Shown here piece after piece: positions 58,508 through 64,000 of a DNA stretch of 64,000 nucleotides (positions within the stretch are counted from its first letter, which is position 1; each line of letters opens with the position of its first letter). The notes beneath the pieces were generated by a model. It made no database searches, was not told the DNA's origin, and was given only the letters and a program-made list of their open reading frames with translations. The DNA lies in contig NZ_PPEI02000001.1 of assembly GCF_002899895.1 (NCBI RefSeq), forward strand, positions 620,001 to 684,000, read 5' to 3'. The translations under genes and the position numbers were made by a program. Origin of the DNA: Chryseobacterium oncorhynchi (GTDB lineage Bacteria > Bacteroidota > Bacteroidia > Flavobacteriales > Weeksellaceae).

Positions 58508-58828
58508 TTAGTACGGAAGATCATCTTCTTCCGTCATAGCTTGCGAGATAGATTCTGAGCTGGCTTCTGTAGTTTTAGGTTTCTTATATTTTAAATTCCC
58601 AATGTAAGCCTGATTCTCGCCTTGGAATTCAGTTTTGTTTTGCACCTGGATGGAAGCATTGTTGTTATACTGATCTGCCTCACTTTTTACCCAGACGTTA
58701 ATATCTACCATTAAATGCCGGCCTTTTTTTAAATCTACCCAGGCCGCTTTTGCTTTTCCTGTTTTCAAAGCTTCCTGAAGCTCTGTAAAATCTATTTGTC
58801 CATAAAAAGATAGTGGAGTATTGTCCAT
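58508..58828 (-). CDS. Phage protein with an SSB-like acidic tail
   Basis: A 106-aa protein ending 'AMTEEDDLPY'. Bacterial SSB proteins end D-D-D-I-P-F, the hook for partner proteins; D-D-L-P-Y is a close mimic. The body is small and beta-rich ('HLMVDINVWVKSEADQYNNNASIQVQNK'). It may be a phage ssDNA-binding protein or an adaptor using the SSB docking site. Last gene of the early unit. Confidence 0.55.
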   Translation of the reverse strand: MDNTPLSFYGQIDFTELQEALKTGKAKAAWVDLKKGRHLMVDINVWVKSEADQYNNNASIQVQNKTEFQGENQAYIGNLKYKKPKTTEASSESISQAMTEEDDLPY

Positions 58829-58841
58829 AATTTTATTATTT

Positions 58842-59243
58842 TTATTGTTGATTTAAATATGTTTTAAAAAATTTACTATACTTAAGAAAGCTCAAAGAAG
58901 GTTCTTCCTGCCAATTAAATATATATACCATGCCAGAACTTAATGTCATATCTAGTATTTTCATTTCGCGGTCTATAATGTCTTTGGCAAAATTAAAAGC
59001 GTCTTGTTGATTAAGCCCTTTTCTCATTCCATTCATAAAAATATTATAATAAATAGAATCACCTGGATAAGAAATTGGTCTTGTTGTGTGACAATTACGA
59101 AAGTAATCAAGCCCATTCTGTATAAGATTCGTTTCAGGTTTATAATCTAAAATTTTCAGGATTTGATTTAGCTCTTCCTGCCAATTTTTATTGGGACTTT
59201 CTCTTGATAATAAATACCAACTCTTTCCTGTTCGCCTTTTCAT
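58842..59243 (-). CDS. Phage hypothetical protein, early module
   Basis: A 133-aa protein; start chosen at ATG 59241-59243, 2 nt after the upstream stop. The N-terminus is basic (MKRRTGKSWYLLSRESPNK), the rest helical with many aromatic residues. No family recognised. Confidence 0.5.
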   Translation of the reverse strand: MKRRTGKSWYLLSRESPNKNWQEELNQILKILDYKPETNLIQNGLDYFRNCHTTRPISYPGDSIYYNIFMNGMRKGLNQQDAFNFAKDIIDREMKILDMTLSSGMVYIFNWQEEPSLSFLKYSKFFKTYLNQQ

Positions 59244-59245
59244 AG

Positions 59246-59836
59246 TTAGAATGGAAGTTTTTGTATCTCTTCCCACTTTTCTTTATAGTACTTCAACACA
59301 GGAACGAGCTTTTCCCAAATATCAATACTATTCAATAGTGATTTTGCAGTATCATGAATCAGGTCCTCACTTTCTATTTCCCCATATCTGGGCTTATCCA
59401 ATTGAAGATCATCTACTATAATATAGGCCATAATTGGTTCATTAAATACTATAAAATCGCATGAAACAGCTATTAAATTGTTATCATCATCCCAATTATT
59501 TTCTACTATATGTTTCAAGCGGAGATTAGGTGTGATTTCTACATTCGCCTTACCTGAAGCCATATTAATTAATTCATCAAATTTATTTTTTTCAAGTATT
59601 CTTTTCTGTCTCTCTATTTTATGTTTAGGTTTCCGAAAATCCTTGATTATTTCTCCCTTTTCATTATAGTAGACTATTTCCCACGTTGGATGAGCTAAGG
59701 CTTTAATCCCATTATCGAAAAGAATTTCAAGATATCCGTTCTTTTCTTTATTTATTTTTCCTGATTTACCATCAGCTTCTACCTTCATTCCTTTTGATAG
59801 GAATGGAAGGTCATAATATTGTTTAATATATTCCAT
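59246..59836 (-). CDS. Phage hypothetical protein, early module
   Basis: A 196-aa protein. Residues about 10-50 ('LSKGMKVEADGKSGKINKEKNGYLEILFDNG') resemble a KOW/SH3-like barrel, then a Lys-rich linker and an alpha/beta C-terminus. Such small barrels often contact nucleic acid or protein. No family named. Confidence 0.5.
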   Translation of the reverse strand: MEYIKQYYDLPFLSKGMKVEADGKSGKINKEKNGYLEILFDNGIKALAHPTWEIVYYNEKGEIIKDFRKPKHKIERQKRILEKNKFDELINMASGKANVEITPNLRLKHIVENNWDDDNNLIAVSCDFIVFNEPIMAYIIVDDLQLDKPRYGEIESEDLIHDTAKSLLNSIDIWEKLVPVLKYYKEKWEEIQKLPF

Positions 59837-59840
59837 GTTT

Positions 59841-60290
59841 TTACTTAATAATTGAATGAATTAAATATTCTCTATGATATTCTATTCTACTTAAAAAATT
59901 GCAAATCATTTTGATAAAATCTAATAATTGTTTTGGTGCTGTACCATAGGTATGTTCTAAATCGAAGTAACCAAAAGTCATAAATCCTTCAGGGAATACA
60001 GATCCATGTTGAGTGAAAATAAGTTTATCACTCTCCCAGTCAGTTACCCCATATGCTGGAGGATCTCCATAATAAAATCGAACTTTATCCTTAAAAAGAT
60101 CAAAATGAAAATCTCCGATTATCCCAAAATCATAATAAGGAAGCCCATTTTCTTCTTCATTATTATACCCCCAATACTCACATTTAGTGAAATCTCCTGT
60201 TAAATAACTGAATACTTCTAAGTGATCTATCTGATCAGGATGAAAGGCATTAAATACCGGAAGTTCTGTTTTTACTAATTCTTGTTCCAC
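59841..60290 (-). CDS. Phage hypothetical protein, early module
   Basis: A 149-aa acidic protein rich in Tyr, Phe and Asp; start is GTG at 60290. 'FGIIGDFHFDLFKDKVRFYYGDPPAYG' is beta-hairpin-like. An 8-bp hairpin lies just upstream. No family recognised. Confidence 0.5.
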   Translation of the reverse strand: MEQELVKTELPVFNAFHPDQIDHLEVFSYLTGDFTKCEYWGYNNEEENGLPYYDFGIIGDFHFDLFKDKVRFYYGDPPAYGVTDWESDKLIFTQHGSVFPEGFMTFGYFDLEHTYGTAPKQLLDFIKMICNFLSRIEYHREYLIHSIIK

Positions 60291-60308
60291 TATAATTCTT
60301 GTTTTAAA

Positions 60309-60328
60309 GTGCCATCCTAAGATGGCAC
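60309..60328. terminator. Perfect 8-bp tetraloop hairpin
   Basis: GTGCCATC (60309-60316) pairs with GATGGCAC (60321-60328) over loop CTAA between two early genes. The T-run after it is short (TTTAAAA), so partial termination or mRNA protection is as likely as full termination. Confidence 0.5.
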
Positions 60329-60332
60329 GGGG

Positions 60333-60581
60333 TTATTCTGGTATTTGAAAAATATATTTAAAGTTTAAAGTTCTGCAGTCAGAATCATTAAATTGTTCTT
60401 CATTATTTTCAATAAGAAAAGCAATATTTTTAAAACCTGTTAGCGACTCAGCTGACATAGCCTTCTCTGTTCTTATTTCTGCTAAATGAACTCCATCTTT
60501 AGAAGGGTGAATTGTTGAATTGTAGCCCTCTATTTCATTAATTCTTCTTAGTTTTTGTGAAAATTTTTCGTGATTTTCCAT
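60333..60581 (-). CDS. Small phage hypothetical protein
   Basis: An 82-aa soluble protein with no recognised family: 'MENHEKFSQKLRRINEIEGYNSTIHPSKDG' then an alpha/beta end. Followed by the tetraloop hairpin. Confidence 0.45.
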   Translation of the reverse strand: MENHEKFSQKLRRINEIEGYNSTIHPSKDGVHLAEIRTEKAMSAESLTGFKNIAFLIENNEEQFNDSDCRTLNFKYIFQIPE

Positions 60582-60601
60582 TGTAATAATTTATTTGTTT
60601 G

Positions 60602-60787
60602 TTAAAGTATTTCAAAGTTTATGTTTACTTTCAAGCATTTCCAGCCAATTTTTTTAGCTTCATTCCAAGGGATTGTCTTTTCTAACCAACTTTCGATACA
60701 AATCTTTCTTTGTGACTTTATGGATTCGGGAATGATTGATCCACTTGGATGCTGTATCACATAATAATTTTTAAATGTATTTGTCAT
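60602..60787 (-). CDS. Small phage hypothetical protein
   Basis: A 61-aa basic protein, 'MTNTFKNYYVIQHPSGSIIPESIKSQRKI', ending 'GWKCLKVNINFEIL'. No family recognised. A TGTAAC occurs upstream at the expected distance but without a -7 box. Confidence 0.4.
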   Translation of the reverse strand: MTNTFKNYYVIQHPSGSIIPESIKSQRKICIESWLEKTIPWNEAKKIGWKCLKVNINFEIL

Positions 60788-60803
60788 TGTTTTGGTTTTA
60801 GTT

Positions 60804-60989
60804 TTAGTTTGTTAAGTTACACCACCATTGTTCAAGTTCCGCCTGCCATCGTGGCTTACCTCCTCTAAGATCCAGTACACCGCATCCCCTATCACTAGTC
60901 CATTTCATACCGGCTGTAATAGTTTTCATTTTGTTTTTTGACAATGCTTTTAAATTTTTCATATTTTTATGTTTAAAGTTGTTTTTCAT
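60804..60989 (-). CDS. Prophage-encoded bacteriocin-like leader peptide
   Basis: A 61-aa peptide. From Met10 (ATG 60962) the sequence 'MKNLKALSKNKMKTITAG' has the flavobacterial LS+..(M/L)K.I.(G/A)G leader, followed by a core with two Cys and four Trp. The longer start at 60989 is coupled to the methylase stop by ATGA. It looks like a secreted small peptide precursor, like the host peptide at 21606 but with an unrelated core. No exporter is seen. Confidence 0.5.
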   Translation of the reverse strand: MKNNFKHKNMKNLKALSKNKMKTITAGMKWTSDRGCGVLDLRGGKPRWQAELEQWWCNLTN

Positions 60990-61759
60990 ATTGTAAAAAG
61001 TTTTTGTTGATTAGAATAATTTGTTATAAGAATTTCAGTTTGCCTTTTCTTGATATTAGCACGTTCTTTTAAAAGAATAATATTAAGCCCTCTTTTCTTT
61101 GCTTCATGAATAATGAAAGGATTTTCAAACTCAGACATTGCTGAATTAATTCCGCAATTAACCATTATATCTAAGCAATCTATACTATCTTGTCTTGTCC
61201 AATTTGGAACTTTATAATAATTTTCAGTATCTAAATACACGGGATCTAAATAAACAAAGCATTTTTCTTTATCGTTTAAACCTTTTGTAAAACTTATTCG
61301 TGGTAAAACCTCCCTGAAGTCCCGGTTCATTATCTTAACATCTTGTAGCTTTAAAAATGTTTCATCCAGATTATTTAAAATAGACTGTTTTGCATTATCT
61401 AAGCCTAATCTCAAAGTATCTCCTTTGCCCAGGTATGAAAAATTTGATAAAAAAATAAATCTTATGGCTTTTTTAAGCGGATCAACCTCTATATTGTTTT
61501 TCCAGTATTTCATCATAGATTCTGATATCGGAACTTTCATAATTTCCTTTCGAAATTCTTCCAAGTAATTCTGAACAACCATATATAAATTGGTGACATC
61601 ATCATCAAAATCATTTACAATTGAATATTTTGGCTTTGGTAAGTAAAAAAAGCTTCCACCTGCACCAAAAAATAATTCTATTCTCATTCTATGAGGCGGA
61701 AAGTATTCAATTAAGTTTTTGTACATCTTTCTTTTATTTCCAAGTCTTGTTAAAATCAT
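60986..61759 (-). CDS. D12-class (Dam-like) DNA adenine methyltransferase, atypical motif IV
   Basis: A 257-aa protein. 'TRLGNKRKM' binds the start of the fold, 'FFGAGGS' (residues 30-36) is the AdoMet motif I, and the target motif IV reads D-P-V-Y (172-175) where D-P-P-Y is the rule. The GTG codon for Val is clear at 61235-61237. It should methylate adenine N6 if active, protecting phage DNA or regulating it; the substitution leaves that open. It lies between the PAPS-reductase-like gene and the leader peptide. Confidence 0.75.
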   Translation of the reverse strand: MILTRLGNKRKMYKNLIEYFPPHRMRIELFFGAGGSFFYLPKPKYSIVNDFDDDVTNLYMVVQNYLEEFRKEIMKVPISESMMKYWKNNIEVDPLKKAIRFIFLSNFSYLGKGDTLRLGLDNAKQSILNNLDETFLKLQDVKIMNRDFREVLPRISFTKGLNDKEKCFVYLDPVYLDTENYYKVPNWTRQDSIDCLDIMVNCGINSAMSEFENPFIIHEAKKRGLNIILLKERANIKKRQTEILITNYSNQQKLFTI

Positions 61760-61769
61760 TATAGTTTTG

Positions 61770-61794
61770 CATTTTTATATTTATTAATCCTCTA
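61770..61794. repeat. 25-bp direct repeat, copy A
   Basis: Matches copy B (62885-62909) at 24 of 25 positions. It begins cattttta and ends taatcctcta. Copies A and B flank the PAPS-reductase-like gene, one at each end. Confidence 0.7.
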
Positions 61795-61806
61795 CTGACC
61801 GCTTAT

Positions 61807-62871
61807 TCAATTCCCACATTGTGAAAATACCTCACAACTCTCTTCGTCATCATATATTGATAGCTGAACAGCTGTTGTTCTACTATCATCCTTTATTTTC
61901 TTTTTGACCGATCCAGCCATTTTTCGAATTTCTGCCACAGTTCTATTCTCTCTGAATATTTTCAATGGTAACTTTGGAAGTTCTTTCCCTTTAAAAAACA
62001 TTTCTATGAGTTTTTTTTTAGGAATATAGAATCCATATTTTTTTTCTAAGTATTCATCAAATTCAAATTTCCAAGGATCATCAATCATAATCTGCATGAG
62101 CTTTTCAAAGGATTTTTTATAACACGTAATACAATTCCCCTCCCAACCTTGTAACATTAACCTAAAGGGCATAATAGACCACCAAAAATTAACATGCTGT
62201 TTCGTGAAAGGTTTCCAGACAACCAATGGATAAAATAGATTTAAATCCTTTCTTTCTTTAGACATACGATCAAATTCATCAACTCTTATCCCAATGAAGG
62301 TATCATAAGCTTTATGTCCTAAACTTTTCATCAATGAATGTATAGGCCTTTCCTTTAATTCACGAGTAGAAACCCTATTTGATACATTGGCCAGTCCATA
62401 TTTTTTAACCATCATTTCATATGGTGTATCGTTTCGCTTCTTCCAATCCTGGTTTCGGGTTGCTGTTTGGTATGTTACGATCCTATGTACAGTCCCACAA
62501 TCAACTTCTTCAACACACATTCTAAAAATTGGAATACCTGATTTTTTATCTACTTTATTAAATTCAATTTCTTTCAATTGTTCAGGAGAAAAAGAATTTA
62601 AATAATCTTTTTTTTTTTCAAAAGATGTGAAAGTTTTAAATTTTCCAAATGCACGTACTTTAAATCTTATAACAGCTTCAACCCAAATTATTTCACACCC
62701 GAAATATTCAGCGCAATTTTTCACAAATTCAAGAGTTGCATCATTTTCACGTCCTGTATTGGCATATAATATTGTGAAGTCATATTCGTTACTTTTGTTT
62801 TCCAAAAGCCACCACAACATAAAACCCGAAGTTTCACCACCAGAAAATGAGATTAATCCCTTTTTTTTCAT
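61807..62871 (-). CDS. PAPS-reductase-like PP-loop protein
   Basis: A 354-aa protein. The N-terminal PP-loop S-F-S-G-G-E-T-S (residues 8-15) and 'TILYANTGRENDATLEFVKNCAEYF' are typical of the phosphoadenosine-phosphosulfate-reductase / adenine nucleotide alpha-hydrolase fold. 'GNCITCYKKS' may hold a metal or sulfur-relay Cys pair, and the tail again has Cys. Phage members of this group are often linked to DNA or tRNA sulfur chemistry, but no other dnd-like genes are present. It is flanked by direct repeats. Confidence 0.75.
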   Translation of the reverse strand: MKKKGLISFSGGETSGFMLWWLLENKSNEYDFTILYANTGRENDATLEFVKNCAEYFGCEIIWVEAVIRFKVRAFGKFKTFTSFEKKKDYLNSFSPEQLKEIEFNKVDKKSGIPIFRMCVEEVDCGTVHRIVTYQTATRNQDWKKRNDTPYEMMVKKYGLANVSNRVSTRELKERPIHSLMKSLGHKAYDTFIGIRVDEFDRMSKERKDLNLFYPLVVWKPFTKQHVNFWWSIMPFRLMLQGWEGNCITCYKKSFEKLMQIMIDDPWKFEFDEYLEKKYGFYIPKKKLIEMFFKGKELPKLPLKIFRENRTVAEIRKMAGSVKKKIKDDSRTTAVQLSIYDDEESCEVFSQCGN

Positions 62872-62884
62872 TATTACAGTATTA

Positions 62885-62909
62885 CATTTTTACATTTATT
62901 AATCCTCTA
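62885..62909. repeat. 25-bp direct repeat, copy B
   Basis: Partner of copy A at 61770-61794, one mismatch. It includes the stop codon of the gene ending at 62907 and the leader of the PAPS-reductase-like gene. Confidence 0.7.
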
Positions 62910-63254
62910 TTTCCGGCTGACCTCCTGTTCGCTTATGAATACATAATTATCTCGAGGAGGAGCCAAAATTTCAATTCTTCCAGCATACTCTTGTTCGTAT
63001 CTTGCAAGCTCATTGTAATTCATAGGCATGTCAGTAAAAATTCTGAAAACCTGCTGGTCAGTCAATTGTCCGCCCTCATAAATAAAACCTGTTTTTCGTG
63101 CTCCCCTGTACGTTATCACAACCACATCACCCGTTCTAAGGAGTTTTATTCCGATAATATCTAAATTGATCAGCGTACAATTAAAACTCAGGTATCCAAA
63201 CTGTTCCCGCAAATCAGATCTGAATGGCGCCCATTGTGCAAATTTTGTTTCCAT
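62907..63254 (-). CDS. Phage hypothetical protein, early module
   Basis: A 115-aa alpha/beta protein ('GDVVVITYRGARKTGFIYEGGQL') with an acidic/basic end 'ISEQEVSRK'. It follows the helicase gene by 8 nt, so it is co-transcribed with it. No family recognised. Confidence 0.5.
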   Translation of the reverse strand: METKFAQWAPFRSDLREQFGYLSFNCTLINLDIIGIKLLRTGDVVVITYRGARKTGFIYEGGQLTDQQVFRIFTDMPMNYNELARYEQEYAGRIEILAPPRDNYVFISEQEVSRK

Positions 63255-63262
63255 AATGTTAT

Positions 63263-64000
63263 TTAATAAGGGTAGTCACTATCACTATCTTTTATTTCAT
63301 GATCCTCACCAGCTCCAAGTGGTCCATTGAGTTCAGCCAAGTATATATATTCAGTTGCAATTCCATTATAGCTTCGCATAATTCGACCATCTGAAGTAGT
63401 CAATTTATCTGCTGGATTCAATATGTATCCTTTTAATTCACAGAATTGCTTTAATTTGTTTTTAAATGATGTTGCAGAAATGTTTTTCACAGAAGCATTA
63501 TAATCGACTAAATTCTTATGTGCTTCTTTTTTAATGACTTCACGGTTTAGATTTTCATCAATAAAGTAACTTTCGGCCCATTCTAAGAATACAGGCCCCA
63601 TTTCAGAAATAAGATTTCTCTTTTTAATGTTTCCTTGTGGCGCTCCTATTTTCTCGTTTGTAGAAAGGTAGAACTGAAGACACTGCATCGCAAAATTGAT
63701 AAACAGGTTCCACTGCTTGTCATCCCACTCTGTGAAGAACATGTTTTTAAAATCATCTTTCGGTTCTCGTTTGTCAAAACCATCTTTTGCGCCATGATAC
63801 CAGTCTGAAAAAGCTACAAATAAAATCCTTTCAGTGGTGGACGAATCTAAACCTATAGGAGCATAGTTTGTTGTAATTCCAATTTTTGGCGACTGATAAA
63901 AAGGAATTAAATAAGCATTTTGATTTTTTGGATTCACATTCAAATCTCCCGTGATATCAGTGAATAGTTGACTAAATGGAAACTTCTTATCTGCATCATC
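63263..64000 (-). CDS. C-terminal part of a phage primase/helicase (SF3-like)
   Basis: The frame is open to the window edge, so the gene continues upstream; at least 245 residues are visible. 'FTDITGDLNVNPKNQNAYLIPFYQSPKIGITTNYAP' is the conserved block of D5-like superfamily-3 helicases (sensor region ending TTNY). The helicase would unwind phage DNA at its origin. The C-terminus ends 'KDSDSDYPY', another acidic aromatic tail like the protein at 58508. The ORF start often given at 63943 is only a TTG inside the gene. Confidence 0.75.
   Translation of the reverse strand, partial: DDADKKFPFSQLFTDITGDLNVNPKNQNAYLIPFYQSPKIGITTNYAPIGLDSSTTERILFVAFSDWYHGAKDGFDKREPKDDFKNMFFTEWDDKQWNLFINFAMQCLQFYLSTNEKIGAPQGNIKKRNLISEMGPVFLEWAESYFIDENLNREVIKKEAHKNLVDYNASVKNISATSFKNKLKQFCELKGYILNPADKLTTSDGRIMRSYNGIATEYIYLAELNGPLGAGEDHEIKDSDSDYPY

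Noticed and set aside
60787-60830. A sixth TGTAAC element upstream of the 61-aa gene at 60602
   Set aside because: TGTAAC is there but the sequence 22 nt further has no TAnnTTTG-like box and reads AAAACAAT, so it is not counted as a promoter.
61807-62871. PAPS-reductase-like gene as part of a Dnd phosphorothioation system
   Set aside because: No DndB, DndD, DndE or cysteine desulfurase gene is present nearby, and the PP-loop alone is not specific.
1-64000. CRISPR array or Cas genes
   Set aside because: No regularly spaced identical repeats of 24-40 bp and no Cas-like proteins were found on either strand.

Overview
The window looks like a chromosome segment of an AT-rich Bacteroidota bacterium, most likely a flavobacterium close to Chryseobacterium. 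This rests on inference from several signs: promoter boxes of the TAnnTTTG type, almost no Shine-Dalgarno sequences, DUF2490, DUF1569 and DUF1398 proteins, a recF / DUF721 pair, a SusC-like signature inside an alpha-2-macroglobulin, and a Cys-rich peptide with the flavobacterial 'LSR..LK.I.G' leader. No species assignment is possible from sequence reading alone.

Host part (1-25749). Positions 1-7787 hold small stress and housekeeping genes, almost all on the minus strand: glyoxalase-fold (VOC) proteins, a GNAT acetyltransferase, an SRPBCC protein, a Na+/H+ antiporter, a bestrophin-like channel and a DUF2490 protein. Next comes a three-gene efflux operon (TolC, HlyD and ABC permease, 8086-11763). 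It is followed by two protease inhibitors on one strand: a 1975-aa alpha-2-macroglobulin that lacks its thioester, and an ecotin. A plus-strand group (18697-21770) holds a UbiA-like membrane protein, recF, a secreted hypothetical, DUF721 and a 54-aa leader peptide. It meets three minus-strand genes (a PF10136 membrane protein, mtgA and a metal/cofactor-binding lipoprotein) at a perfect bidirectional terminator. The host part ends at a tRNA-Arg(ACG).

Prophage part (25750-64000, running off the right edge). A tyrosine integrase sits just downstream of the tRNA. Everything else except one gene lies on the minus strand. In transcription order the window holds: a replication and early module (SF3-type helicase, PAPS-reductase-like protein, Dam-like methylase, leader peptide, small proteins, a protein with an SSB-like tail); an AT-rich TTGTAA-rich stretch; a tail-spike gene with a polysaccharide-deacetylase domain; a holin / spanin-like / GH19 lysis cassette; a head protease, major capsid and portal; connectors; terminase; the tape-measure protein; and two tail-tip candidates. 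The exception is a plus-strand O-antigen-type acyltransferase (50416-52254) with its own promoter and terminator, a probable lysogenic-conversion gene.

How the parts work together. Five minus-strand phage transcription units begin with the same arrangement: a T-run, RTGTAAC, exactly 22 nt, and a Bacteroidota-type -7 box lying only 5-14 nt before the start codon. This looks like a phage-specific late promoter class giving leaderless or near-leaderless mRNAs. In two cases the terminator of the previous unit supplies the T-run. Another unit begins instead with a long leader that can form two crossing helices, one followed by a U-tract. The spike deacetylase and the acyltransferase suggest that the phage removes acetyl groups from the surface polysaccharide on entry and adds them once resident; this is inference.
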